Positions 25,052-34,063 of a stretch of 60,389 nucleotides of DNA are shown here, in pieces. Each line of letters begins with the position of its first letter. Position 1 is the stretch's first letter. Below the pieces are notes generated by a model. It made no database searches, was not told where the DNA came from, and saw only the letters and a list, made by a program, of their open reading frames with translations. This stretch comes from JAAZIN01 sp964464625. GTDB taxonomy: Bacteria; Bacillota; Dethiobacteria; DTU022. Where the stretch lies: assembly GCA_964464625.1 (NCBI GenBank), contig CAYXKD010000008.1, positions 1 to 60,389 of the forward strand. The letters are read 5' to 3'. Made by a program: the position numbers and the translations under genes.

Positions 25052-26614
25052 GTGAATAAAGAGAGAGAAGCAAACGTGCCGTTGAAGTCGCCCGGCATGG
25101 ATTTTTCTTCAGCAGGGGGATTTTGGAGTAGCCTGACGCCTCCGGCCCGGACAGGCCTGATTGTTGTTGCTTCCATATCGGTGGTGCTTATTGCGGTGCT
25201 TGTCATTACCAATCTTCTGCCCCCTTCTATGGAGGTGCTATTCAGCCAACTCAATCCGGAGCAGGCTCATGCTGTTGTTGTAAAACTGGAAGAGAGCAAT
25301 ACGCCTTATCGGGCTGGTGATGACGGTGCCACCATTCTTGTTCCCCGGGACCAGAGGGATCAGTTAAGGTTAAAACTTTCACCGGAGATCAATTCACAGG
25401 GAGCCGGGTTTGCTCTCTTTGAAAACAACAGCAACCTTATCACCAGCGATTTTGAGCGCCGCGTTCAGTGGCAGATTGCCCTGGAAAGTGAGCTTTCCCG
25501 GACTATCACCAGTATCGAAGCTGTGGATAATGCCAGGGTGCATCTTGTCCTCCCCGAAGGGAGCATCTTTGCCAGGGAAAAAAGCAAGCCCTCTGCCTCT
25601 GTTTTTTTGAAAATCAATCCTTTTGTTTCACTTTATGACAACCAGATTCAGGGCATTTTAAATCTGGTAGCCGGAAGTGTGGAAAATCTGGCTCCTGAAA
25701 ATATTACCATTGTTGATTCTATGGGAAATCTCCTTTTCGAACCTTTTCAACAGCCGGAGGGAGGTTTTAGTTTTACCGCAGTTGAGAAGCAACTTGCCCT
25801 GACGAGGAAATTTGAACAAGAGGTGGAGGGGCGGCTGCGCACAATTCTGGAGCGGGTATACGGCCCTGGAAGAGCGGTGGCCATGGTAAGCGCCGAACTG
25901 GATTTTGATACCTGGGAGCGAACTATGGTGACCTATGATGACCCGGTAAATCGCTCTGAACAGAGGATCGAAGAGCGCTCTGATGGTATGGGGATGGGCC
26001 CTGTAGAGGTGGGGGAATCGAACATCCCTGGATATTCGGCCATGGGAGGTAGCGGTAACTATAGCTATGATCGTATTGAAGAGATTATTAACTATGAAGT
26101 TGGTGAAACCAGGGATTTTGTAGCCCAGGCTCCTGGACAGATCGAGCGGCTTTCAGTAGCTGTAGTTTTGGATGATGCAGTGGGTAGCCCCGAAGTTGCC
26201 TCCCAGGTCAGTACGGTTATGCTCTCCGCCCTGGGTATCGATCCTGCCCGGGGAGATAACTTTAGTGTTCAATTAATTCCTTTTGACGATAGCTGGCGTG
26301 TAGATTTTGATGAAGAACCCGCTCCTGTCGATTCGCAGCCTCTGTTTAACCTGAAGCCCTGGGCCCTCGTTGCAATCATCGCGGTAGGGGTGCTGTTACT
26401 GGTTATTATCTTTATTTCGATGGGAATTGCTTTCTCCTCTCGCACGAAACCGCAGCCGGCCTTGATTACTACAGAGAGGGCTTTAGAGAGAGTGATGGAG
26501 GAGCGGATTCCGGAACAGGTTGATCAGAGCAAGAGGCAGAAGGTGCGCCAGATGGGTGAATCGGAGCCGGAAAATATGGCTCTACTGCTAAAAACATGGT
26601 TGGTGGAGGATTAA
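25052..26614 (+). CDS. fliF: MS-ring protein FliF
   Basis: The product has 520 residues from the GTG at 25052, chosen because a GGGGGGAG site lies 7 bases upstream. Two membrane helices frame the periplasm-side ring domains, at about 30-52 and 443-465. YscJ-type segments include LSPEINSQGAGFALFE and SDFERRVQWQIALESELSRT. The C-terminal tail, rich in charged residues, binds FliG. It is the base of the rotor in the cell membrane. Confidence 0.95.
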   Translation: MNKEREANVPLKSPGMDFSSAGGFWSSLTPPARTGLIVVASISVVLIAVLVITNLLPPSMEVLFSQLNPEQAHAVVVKLEESNTPYRAGDDGATILVPRDQRDQLRLKLSPEINSQGAGFALFENNSNLITSDFERRVQWQIALESELSRTITSIEAVDNARVHLVLPEGSIFAREKSKPSASVFLKINPFVSLYDNQIQGILNLVAGSVENLAPENITIVDSMGNLLFEPFQQPEGGFSFTAVEKQLALTRKFEQEVEGRLRTILERVYGPGRAVAMVSAELDFDTWERTMVTYDDPVNRSEQRIEERSDGMGMGPVEVGESNIPGYSAMGGSGNYSYDRIEEIINYEVGETRDFVAQAPGQIERLSVAVVLDDAVGSPEVASQVSTVMLSALGIDPARGDNFSVQLIPFDDSWRVDFDEEPAPVDSQPLFNLKPWALVAIIAVGVLLLVIIFISMGIAFSSRTKPQPALITTERALERVMEERIPEQVDQSKRQKVRQMGESEPENMALLLKTWLVED

Positions 26615-26615
26615 A

Positions 26616-27623
26616 TTGCACAGCAGACAGCATAATGGCTTTAAAAAAATAGCGATTATCTTTTTGGCCCTGGGCCCGAACATTGCATCCAGAGTCCTTA
26701 AATATTTTAACGAATCTGAGATAGAACGGATCACCCTGGAGGTAGCCAACACCAGCCGGGTGAAAAAGGAGAAACTGGAAGAGGTTATTGATGAATATTT
26801 TTTATTACACGAAGCTCAGCAATACCTGTTGAACGGCGGAATAGATTATGCCCGGGATATTCTGGAGCGAACCCTGGGGCCGCAAAAGGCGGCAGAGCTG
26901 ATGAAAAAATTGAAAGAAACCAGCAAGGTAAAGCCTTTTACCTTTATCCGCAATGCTGATATCAAGCAGCTGGCCGGGATGATAGGGCAGGAACACCCCC
27001 AGACAATTGCTTATATTCTTTCATATATTGATTCCGACCAGGCCGCCATGGTTATTGCTGAACTGTCCGAAGAAATTCAAAGCGACATTGCAAGGCGTAT
27101 CGCCATCATGGAGCGGACCTCGCCTGAAATATTGAAAGGTGTGGAAAGTGTTATGCGGGAGCGCCTTTCAAGCATGTTCAATGAGGATTTTACTACGGCG
27201 GGGGGGATCCCCACTGTTGTGGAGATCTTGAACCATGTTGACCGCAGCACTGAAAAACTTATTTTGGAAGATCTAGAAAAAGATAATGCTGAGTTGGCGG
27301 AACAGATCCGGCAGCAGATGTTTATTTTTGAAGACATCATCACCCTGGATGATTCTTCCATTCAGAGGGTGTTACGGGATCTGGATGGTGATGATATCGC
27401 CCTGGCATTGAAGGGTGCCAGCGATGAAGTGAAAAATCGTATCGTCAAAAACATTTCAAAGCGTGCCGGAGAGATCCTAAAGGAAAATATGGAATTTATG
27501 GGTCCGGTAAGGTTGCGTGAAGTGGAAGAAGCCCAGCAAAAAGTGGTGGCGCTGGTCAGGAAGCTTGACGAAAGCGGTGAAATCATAATATCGCGGGGAG
27601 GGGAGGATGCCATTGTTGTCTAG
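26616..27623 (+). CDS. fliG: motor switch protein FliG
   Basis: The 335-residue protein has a TTG start behind GGAGG. The middle domain contains the EHPQTIAYILSY motif and the C-terminal torque domain contains DDSSIQRVLRDLD and then DIALALKGASDEVKNRI. It transmits torque between MotA and the rotor. Its end overlaps fliH by 17 bases. Confidence 0.96.
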   Translation: MHSRQHNGFKKIAIIFLALGPNIASRVLKYFNESEIERITLEVANTSRVKKEKLEEVIDEYFLLHEAQQYLLNGGIDYARDILERTLGPQKAAELMKKLKETSKVKPFTFIRNADIKQLAGMIGQEHPQTIAYILSYIDSDQAAMVIAELSEEIQSDIARRIAIMERTSPEILKGVESVMRERLSSMFNEDFTTAGGIPTVVEILNHVDRSTEKLILEDLEKDNAELAEQIRQQMFIFEDIITLDDSSIQRVLRDLDGDDIALALKGASDEVKNRIVKNISKRAGEILKENMEFMGPVRLREVEEAQQKVVALVRKLDESGEIIISRGGEDAIVV

Positions 27624-28410
27624 GGTTTATAAACAGCCCCGTGTTAGCGGCATCTATGATTACCGGGTTTCTCCGGAGGTGGAAACAGAGACATATGATA
27701 CTGCTGCTCTTATGCCTGTTTGCAACGAAGCTGAATCCCCCGGGGATTTAAACCGGCAACATAAGGAAAGCTGCCCTCTTTCAGAAAGTGATGATCATGC
27801 TATTGCTGCAGACGGGGTGGAAGAATGTACTGTCGAAACTGCCACCAGGCAAGGTTACCTTGAAGGGCTGGCGGAAGGCAAAGCCGAGGCCGAAAGCAGA
27901 TCAAAAGAACTGCTGGAGGAGGCTTTTCAAAAATTGGATGAAGCAGAGAGGGAGGCTGCAAGCTGCTTACAACAAGCCCGGCAAAAAGCCAGGGAGATTG
28001 TCAGGGCTTCCGAAGCCGATATAGTAGAGCTGTCGGTAGCCATTGCGGAGAAATTGATTCAGGATCAGCTTGAGATCGCTCCCCACAAAGTAGCCCGTAT
28101 TGTCAAAGAATCAATAGGCCATTTTTCTGACGAAGAGGCGCAGCTGGAAGTATATCTACATCCTGAAGATCTGGTTGCCTGCCGGAAAAATCTGGATCCG
28201 CCAGGTGGATCCGCTGCAGAAGCCAGGCTGAAGCTGTTGCCCGATGAGCGCCTTTCGCGGGGCAGCTGCAGGGTGGAATCAGAAAGTAGTACTGCTGAAT
28301 ATTTGATGAATGATGAGCTAAAAAAGATCAGAGAAACTCTTTTACAGATAGCTTCTGCGGCGGAGCAGGGAGAATCAGGGGAGGAAGAGCTTACTTATGC
28401 CAGCCATTGA
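27607..28410 (+). CDS. fliH: flagellar export regulator FliH
   Basis: The 267-residue protein has a variable N-terminal 80 residues, a Glu/Ala/Lys-rich helix (about 80-150, with EGLAEGKAEAESRSKELLEE) and the conserved C-terminal FliH/YscL domain (about 150-255). It binds the FliI ATPase and the C-ring. It overlaps fliG and fliI at its two ends, typical for this operon. Confidence 0.9.
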   Translation: MPLLSRVYKQPRVSGIYDYRVSPEVETETYDTAALMPVCNEAESPGDLNRQHKESCPLSESDDHAIAADGVEECTVETATRQGYLEGLAEGKAEAESRSKELLEEAFQKLDEAEREAASCLQQARQKAREIVRASEADIVELSVAIAEKLIQDQLEIAPHKVARIVKESIGHFSDEEAQLEVYLHPEDLVACRKNLDPPGGSAAEARLKLLPDERLSRGSCRVESESSTAEYLMNDELKKIRETLLQIASAAEQGESGEEELTYASH

Positions 28411-29734
28411 CCCGCAACTGCAGGTAAACAGTAAAAAATACCTTTCCCTGGTGACAAGCTACCGGGGGGGCCGTTTAATGGGCAAGGTCTGCCAGGTCAT
28501 CGGCCTTGTGATCGAGGCAAGCGGGATCCAGCCTTATGTTGGAGAGATCTGCTCCATTGAAACGGGACCTGATGAAACTGTGCCTGCTGAAGTAGTTGGT
28601 TTTCGCGAGGATCGCTGCCTGTTGATGCCCTATGGTTCTCTCACGGGAATTTCCCCGGGGTGTAAAGTTTTTCCCACCGGTAAAAGCTTCACCGTGCAGG
28701 TCAGTGACAGGCTGTTGGGCCGTGTACTCAATGGCTTAGGGCAACAGCTCGATTCAGGGAAGCAGCCGCTTTCTGATGGAGAGGGGCAGGAATGCATGAT
28801 TCACCGGTGTCCCCCAAACCCTATGGAGAGGGCTCCCATTACCGATGTTTTGCCTACCGGAGTAAAAGCGATCGACAGCCTGCTTACCTGTGGGCGAGGC
28901 CAGAGAGTAGGGATCTTTTCAGGCAGCGGCGTTGGCAAGAGCACTCTTTTGGGAATGATTGCCCGCCACAGCCGGGCGGAAATCAATGTTATTGCCCTGG
29001 TTGGTGAAAGAGGACGTGAGGTAGGCGATTTTATCCGCAGGGACCTTGGATCCGAGGGGCTGAGCCGTTCTGTGGTTGTTGTTTCCACTTCTGATCGCCC
29101 GGCACTGGAAAGGGTTACAGCAGGGTTTGTAGCCAAAACTATTGCTGAATACTTTCGCGATCAGGGAGCACATGTTGTCTATCTGATGGATTCGGTAACT
29201 CGCCTCTGTATGGCGCAAAGGGAAATCGGGTTAGCCGTGGGGGAGCCTCCTTCAGCCAGGGGCTATACCCCGTCGGTGTTTGCACTGCTCGGGGGTTTTC
29301 TGGAGCGCTCGGGTACTGCTCAACAGGGCAGTATCACTGGATTTTACAGCGTGCTTGTTGACGGTGACGATTTTAATGAGCCCATCACCGATGCTGTCCG
29401 CAGCATTCTCGATGGGCATATTGTTCTTTCGCGCCAGATAGCCTCACAGAATCAATACCCTGCAATCGATGTCCTGCGCAGCAACAGCCGTTTGATGCCA
29501 CATCTTATTGAGCATGAACAAAAGAAGGTTGCCGGAAAGATCCGGGAGCTCCTTTCCACTTACGAATCGGTGGAAGATCTGATCAATATCGGTGCTTATG
29601 TGTCCGGTTCTCAAAAAAAGATCGATTTGGCTATTGAAAAGCGGGAACCAATTCTTGATTTTTTGCGGCAGGAACCGGAACAGAAATATTCATGGGAAGA
29701 GACCTCTTCTTTAATGGCGCAGCTGCTGGAGTAG
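28397..29734 (+). CDS. fliI: flagellar export ATPase FliI
   Basis: The 445-residue protein is related to the F1 beta subunit. Walker A GSGVGKST is near residue 176, Walker B VVYLMDSVTR near 257, and the family segment GEPPSARGYTPSVFALL follows. It energises flagellar protein export. It starts inside the end of fliH. Confidence 0.97.
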   Translation: MPAIDPQLQVNSKKYLSLVTSYRGGRLMGKVCQVIGLVIEASGIQPYVGEICSIETGPDETVPAEVVGFREDRCLLMPYGSLTGISPGCKVFPTGKSFTVQVSDRLLGRVLNGLGQQLDSGKQPLSDGEGQECMIHRCPPNPMERAPITDVLPTGVKAIDSLLTCGRGQRVGIFSGSGVGKSTLLGMIARHSRAEINVIALVGERGREVGDFIRRDLGSEGLSRSVVVVSTSDRPALERVTAGFVAKTIAEYFRDQGAHVVYLMDSVTRLCMAQREIGLAVGEPPSARGYTPSVFALLGGFLERSGTAQQGSITGFYSVLVDGDDFNEPITDAVRSILDGHIVLSRQIASQNQYPAIDVLRSNSRLMPHLIEHEQKKVAGKIRELLSTYESVEDLINIGAYVSGSQKKIDLAIEKREPILDFLRQEPEQKYSWEETSSLMAQLLE

Positions 29735-29776
29735 CATTCGGGAAAGGCAAGAGAAGTAAAGGAAAGGGTTGTAACG

Positions 29777-30217
29777 ATGAAATTTAGATTACAGAGGGTG
29801 CTTGATCTGCGATCCGCCCAGGAAAAGATAGCCCAGCAGGAACTTGCCGACAGAAAGCAAGATTATGAGATGGTTCTTGGCCGTATCGACGGACTTTTGG
29901 AAGATGAAAAGACCTTGTTCGGTTTCATCAAACAGCAGAATGAGCCCGGTATCGATCTGCTGCGTCTGAAACACCTCTGTACATATTCTGATGACTTGAA
30001 AAATGAACTGGTGATGCAAGAAGTAAAAAGGCAGAAATCCCTGCGCCTTGTTGAGCAGCAGCAGAACACTGTAAGGGAATGCTGGCAGAAACGCCGCATG
30101 CTGGAGATATTACAATCAAAGGCTGCCGCTACCTTCATGGATCTGCTAAAGAAAGAGGAGCAGAAGCAAATCGATGAGCTTGTTTTATTCTCTTTTACAG
30201 AAAAAAAGGAACAATGA
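29777..30217 (+). CDS. fliJ: flagellar export protein FliJ
   Basis: The 146-residue, almost entirely coiled-coil protein opens MKFRLQRVLDLRSAQEKIAQ, typical of FliJ. It sits in the FliI hexamer and docks the export gate. It lies between fliI and the fliK leader. Confidence 0.92.
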   Translation: MKFRLQRVLDLRSAQEKIAQQELADRKQDYEMVLGRIDGLLEDEKTLFGFIKQQNEPGIDLLRLKHLCTYSDDLKNELVMQEVKRQKSLRLVEQQQNTVRECWQKRRMLEILQSKAAATFMDLLKKEEQKQIDELVLFSFTEKKEQ

Positions 30218-30285
30218 AAGCTTCGGTTTACCTTTTCAGGGAGAAAAGGAGTTAAATCCGTCGATCATTTAAGGATGGAGGTGGA

Positions 30286-30333
30286 ATGAAGTTAGATAAG
30301 CTGAAGGGAGGTGACCCGCTACAGGCGTTTTAG
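30286..30333 (+). CDS. candidate 15-codon micro-ORF between fliJ and fliK
   Basis: The reading MKLDKLKGGDPLQAF starts with an ATG behind a strong GGAGGTG and ends with TAG. It lies in the 146-base gap where many Firmicutes have ylxF (motE-like). It could be a translation-coupling leader for fliK, a remnant, or chance. Confidence 0.25.
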   Translation: MKLDKLKGGDPLQAF

Positions 30334-30363
30334 ACTACCTGGAATGACAAAGGAGGTGAAAGA

Positions 30364-31851
30364 ATGAATATGATAAACCCCGCTCCAGTTGGGGTGGAAA
30401 TGCCGGCTCAGGGGGGATCCATGACGGGCTGTTCCCCAAGAGGGGAACCTGCGGAAGGAGAGGATTTCGGATTTCTCCTTGTTGAAGAGAGCATTAAAAT
30501 TTCATCCGGAGGAAAGAACGCCAGAGAAGGTTTTATTGAGAATGGTAGTGATAATGTGCCGCGGGAAAGAGAGGTTAATTGGCTTTCCCTCTTCTCCGGC
30601 AATGAAATTGAAGAGAGAGAGGTTAGTGATGAGGAGCGCCCTGAAAAAACTGCGCTTTTGCTAGCCGATGCCGCTAAGGGGGGCAGGGTGCCTACTTTCT
30701 CCCTTCTATGCGATGTGGGAAAAGAAGCGCCTTTGCAGGTGGGGCCGGTACCGCAAGAGTCTGCTCTTCCCCTGATTGAGGTGAAGGTGGACTCCGTACT
30801 GCAAGGTTTTGCATTCCCTCCGGGTGAGATGGAGGTAGAGCCAGTACTGCAAGGTGCTGCATTTCCTCCGGGTGAGATGGGGGTGGATCTGGTATGGCAA
30901 GAGTTTGCCCTTTCTATGCTTGGGGTAGAGGCGGATGTCCCGGCAGATCTCTTTCAGGAGGGTATTTTTGATGAAAGTGAAATGAAGCCGGCTGAAGCTG
31001 GAGATGCTCCAGCAAATTATATTGAAGAGCCAATCCCGCCGGAGAAATCGAGCTTTCTTAAGGGCGACTATTACCGCTTACTTGAAGCCCATACTGCTTC
31101 GCAGATCAGTGACACAGTCGAGATAAAGGATGGGATCCTGATACAAAGTGGAGTGAAAGCTGCCTCGAAAAGCAAAGAAGATTTTACCCATGCTGCATAC
31201 AGTACCCGGGAAAAGAGTTTCTCCGGGATACAAAAAGATGCAATGCAATTTACATCCCCTCTTTCTCTGGATAATAAATCCCTGGTAAATCCCGCCGGAA
31301 CGGCTCGCTTTTTCACGGCACAGTTCTCAACAGAAAATCCCTCTGTAACGGGCATTCTCTCAACTTCACCGGAGTGGGGAAACTTTGTGGTTGAAAATGG
31401 CTCAGCCCTGAACCCACCTGATTTTAGCGGAGTTGTGCTTGACCAATTGTATTCTAGCTGCAGCTACTTCCGGGGAAGAGGCAGCTTCCCTGCTGAAATA
31501 AGGCTGGCATTAAATCCGCCGGAGCTGGGAGAGGTACTCCTCCGCGTTGTCTACAGGCAGGGCAAGCTTTCAGCAAAGATTATCGCTGAATCGGCGCTGG
31601 TGAAGGAGATAATAGCCGGCAATCTGCATGAACTCCATCACCGCTTTGAGCAGAACAACCTGGAGCTTGAGCGTATTGACCTGCTTACTGCAGGGGAGAT
31701 GCCGCTTGATGATCACCGTTTTAAAAGGGGTGATCATGGTCCCTGGGCCGATGGAAGCGGCTCCGAAGCAGTGCCCTCCGAAATGGGTGAGTCGTCCCTG
31801 GAGAGGACAGAAGAGCCAGTTTACGGCGGAGCAATCAATTACTGGGTCTAG
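30364..31851 (+). CDS. fliK: hook-length control protein FliK
   Basis: The 495-residue product starts with an ATG behind AGGAGGTG. The C-terminal Flg_hook domain (about 375-450) has EIRLALNPPELGEVLLRVVY, which contacts FlhB to switch export specificity. The N-terminal 370 residues are the low-complexity ruler. Residues 124-187 are four tandem 16-residue units (30733-30924), for example VKVDSVLQGFAFPPGE and MEVEPVLQGAAFPPGE. Repeat number could change ruler length. Confidence 0.9.
   Translation: MNMINPAPVGVEMPAQGGSMTGCSPRGEPAEGEDFGFLLVEESIKISSGGKNAREGFIENGSDNVPREREVNWLSLFSGNEIEEREVSDEERPEKTALLLADAAKGGRVPTFSLLCDVGKEAPLQVGPVPQESALPLIEVKVDSVLQGFAFPPGEMEVEPVLQGAAFPPGEMGVDLVWQEFALSMLGVEADVPADLFQEGIFDESEMKPAEAGDAPANYIEEPIPPEKSSFLKGDYYRLLEAHTASQISDTVEIKDGILIQSGVKAASKSKEDFTHAAYSTREKSFSGIQKDAMQFTSPLSLDNKSLVNPAGTARFFTAQFSTENPSVTGILSTSPEWGNFVVENGSALNPPDFSGVVLDQLYSSCSYFRGRGSFPAEIRLALNPPELGEVLLRVVYRQGKLSAKIIAESALVKEIIAGNLHELHHRFEQNNLELERIDLLTAGEMPLDDHRFKRGDHGPWADGSGSEAVPSEMGESSLERTEEPVYGGAINYWV
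30733..30924 (+). repeat. four 48-bp tandem repeats inside fliK
   Basis: Four in-frame 48-bp units start at 30733, 30781, 30829 and 30877. Units 2 and 3 are close copies sharing GTACTGCAAGG and CCTCCGGGTGAGATG; units 1 and 4 have diverged. The period is a multiple of three, so copy-number change keeps the frame. Confidence 0.8.
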
Positions 31852-31866
31852 GAGGTGTTTGGAACA

Positions 31867-32304
31867 GTGGAAATTACGGGTATTGTCGGGACTGCTGCCT
31901 CCGCTGGAACAGAGAACCATGGAACACCAGTGGAGAAAAAAAGCGGGTTGGGCAGCGATCTCTTTCTCCAGCTCCTCGTAGCGCAGATGCGTTACCAGAA
32001 CCCCCTTTCCGGTGAGCAGGATACGGGGCAGATGATCACTCAACTGGCCCTTTTTTCCATGGTGGAACAGGTTGTTAAAATAGAAGAGGGCCTGGAAAAA
32101 CAGGCTCATGCTGCTGTTCAATGCGGGGCGCTCAGTCTGCTTAATGAAAGAGTTGAAGTCATAGATCAGGAGGGCACAGTGGTTTCAGGGCCGGTTACTG
32201 CAGTAAGTTTCGGGGGGAGGCAGCCTCTGCTTACTGTTCAGGGCTGGGAATATCCCTACAGTGCGCTTATAAGAGTCGAAGGAGGACTGGGAGAGGATGG
32301 TTGA
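31867..32304 (+). CDS. flgD: hook assembly scaffold FlgD
   Basis: The product has 145 residues from the GTG at 31867, which has AGGAGG 11 bases upstream; the GTG at 31855 overlaps that site. The conserved FlgD core is present (LFLQLLVAQMRYQNPLSGEQ, then MITQLALFSMVEQV). It caps the growing hook. It is short, lacking the C-terminal Ig-like part of enteric FlgD, as in other Firmicutes. Confidence 0.92.
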   Translation: MEITGIVGTAASAGTENHGTPVEKKSGLGSDLFLQLLVAQMRYQNPLSGEQDTGQMITQLALFSMVEQVVKIEEGLEKQAHAAVQCGALSLLNERVEVIDQEGTVVSGPVTAVSFGGRQPLLTVQGWEYPYSALIRVEGGLGEDG

Positions 32305-32689
32305 GCGGGTCGGGCCAAACAAACCGGCGGCGCTGCCGGAAAAAACCCGCAGGGGTGTTGGGAAAACTCCATCCCGGGCTTTGACTTCACCTGTCGATTT
32401 TCCTCAGATCTTTGAAGAAGCGAAGCAAAGCAAGAAGGTAACATTTTCGGCCCATGCGCTAAACAGGATGGAGCAGCGAAAGATCAAGTTTTGCCGGGAA
32501 GATCTCCAGAAGATAGCTGAGGCAATGGAAAAAGTGGCAGCGAAAGGAGCTCGCTCTCCCCTCCTGCTTTACAATGATATCGCCTTGCTGGCAAGTATCC
32601 CCAACCGCACCATCATTACCGCTGTAGATGGGAAGATGGAGGAGGAGCAGATTTATACTCATATCGATAGCGCGGTTATTTTAAAATAG
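32297..32689 (+). CDS. flagellar operon protein, TIGR02530 family
   Basis: The 130-residue protein matches the small family always found between flgD and flgE in Firmicutes. Recognisable segments are VTFSAHALNRMEQRKIKF and NDIALLASIPNRTIITAVDG. The start overlaps the flgD end by 8 bases. Role unknown; position suggests hook assembly. Confidence 0.88.
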   Translation: MVERVGPNKPAALPEKTRRGVGKTPSRALTSPVDFPQIFEEAKQSKKVTFSAHALNRMEQRKIKFCREDLQKIAEAMEKVAAKGARSPLLLYNDIALLASIPNRTIITAVDGKMEEEQIYTHIDSAVILK

Positions 32690-32711
32690 GCTGGACCTCT
32701 TGAGGGAGCCT

Positions 32712-32739
32712 TGCTCCGCGGAGTGAGAGAAGCGGAGCA
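32712..32739 (+). other. intercistronic hairpin before flgE
   Basis: TGCTCCGC/GCGGAGCA, a perfect 8-bp stem with a 12-base loop, lies 43 bases before flgE. It has no clean U-tract. It may protect or process the mRNA rather than terminate it. Confidence 0.5.
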
Positions 32740-32781
32740 GCCGCGTTGTTTGGGTTTTAAGAAACCTAAGGAGGTCAAAAA

Positions 32782-34008
32782 ATGATTCGTTCACTAAGCA
32801 CCGCTGTATCGGGTTTGCGCGGACATCAGATCAAGCTAGATGTAATAGGCAACAACATTGCCAATGTAAACACTGTTGCCTTTAAAAAATCACAAGCTCG
32901 CTTTGAAGACCTGCTCAGCCAGACCATGCAGGGAGCAACAGCCCCCATGATGCGGGGCGGCATGAATCCCTCGCAGGTGGGCATGGGTATGAGGGTCTCT
33001 TCCATTCTGAACAATCACTATCAGGGACCGATTCAAAATACCGATTGGGAGACTGATCTGGCCATCGAGGGTTCAGGCTATTTCATTGTTTCCGATGGCC
33101 GGGAGTATTTCTATACCCGTGACGGTTCTTTTGGGCAGGATTCCAGCGGACATCTTGTCAATGTCAATGGCCTGAGATTGATGGGCTGGCCGGGCACGGA
33201 GGAGAGCACCAGGGCCGAGCTGGCGCCCCTTCATATTCCACTGGGTGAGCAGGCCGTGGCCAGGGCCACCTCGCAGATCTCTTTTGCCGGCAATCTTGAT
33301 GCCCGTGCAATTGGCGAAGATCATGCAGGTGAGTACAGCTACAGCTACGAACACTTTGTATTCGATTCCCTGGGACATCGTTACTTTGTCGAGGTTGTTT
33401 TTATTCCCGATGAGGAGAATACCTGGACATTCGAGATCTCCTCTGACGATTTGACGATAACAGAGGGATCTTCAGGGAAACTGAAATTTACACCTGAAGG
33501 CAACCTCGATATTGCAAACTCTGAAATAGATATTTTCAAAGCCGCCCCGGCTGGAGCCCTGCCTCTGGATATTACGCTTAACTTCCAGGGATGTACCCAG
33601 CTTGCCGGACTGAGCAATCTTCTGGTCAGAGATCAGAACGGTTTCCCTACGGGCGAACTCGTCTCCTTTGAGATCGGCCGTTCAGGAATGATCACCGGCA
33701 CCTATAGCAACGGCATGGTGGAGAATATCGGCCAGATCCCCCTGGCTTTCTTTACCAATCCCGAGGGGCTGATCAAAGAAGGAGGCAATCTCTACCAGGT
33801 TACCTCAAACTCCGGAGAGGCCAGGGCGGGTCTTCCGGGGACGGAGGGACGGGGTCTCATCCGATCCTCCTCCCTGGAGATGTCCAACGCCGACATCGCC
33901 GTGGAATTTACAGAGCTCATCACCACCAGCCGTGCCTTTCAGGCCAACACCAGGGTTGTAACGGCGTCAGATGAAATACTGATGGAAGTAATCAATATGA
34001 AGCGATAG
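32782..34008 (+). CDS. flgE: flagellar hook protein FlgE
   Basis: The 408-residue protein has the N-terminal motif SLSTAVSGLRGHQIKLDVIG plus NNIANVNTVAFKKS, a central D1/D2 region with the FlgE-type DGSFGQDSSGHLVNVNGLRL, and a C-terminal helix (SNADIAVEFTELITTSRAFQ). It forms the hook. AAGGAGG lies upstream. The gene is bracketed by two hairpins (32712-32739 and 34018-34041). Confidence 0.96.
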   Translation: MIRSLSTAVSGLRGHQIKLDVIGNNIANVNTVAFKKSQARFEDLLSQTMQGATAPMMRGGMNPSQVGMGMRVSSILNNHYQGPIQNTDWETDLAIEGSGYFIVSDGREYFYTRDGSFGQDSSGHLVNVNGLRLMGWPGTEESTRAELAPLHIPLGEQAVARATSQISFAGNLDARAIGEDHAGEYSYSYEHFVFDSLGHRYFVEVVFIPDEENTWTFEISSDDLTITEGSSGKLKFTPEGNLDIANSEIDIFKAAPAGALPLDITLNFQGCTQLAGLSNLLVRDQNGFPTGELVSFEIGRSGMITGTYSNGMVENIGQIPLAFFTNPEGLIKEGGNLYQVTSNSGEARAGLPGTEGRGLIRSSSLEMSNADIAVEFTELITTSRAFQANTRVVTASDEILMEVINMKR

Positions 34009-34017
34009 ATTTATCAT

Positions 34018-34041
34018 CGAGGGGGGCGGTTGCCCCCCTCG
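34018..34041 (+). other. strong intercistronic hairpin after flgE
   Basis: CGAGGGGGGC/GCCCCCCTCG, a perfect 10-bp GC-rich stem with a GGTT loop, starts 10 bases after the flgE stop. ACAAAAAG follows on the plus strand, so it is not a normal terminator for flgE. Confidence 0.7.
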
Positions 34042-34063
34042 ACAAAAAGAATGAGGGTTATGC

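Noticed and set aside
30733..30924. CRISPR-like array
   Set aside because: The repeats are contiguous, in frame with fliK and lack spacers.
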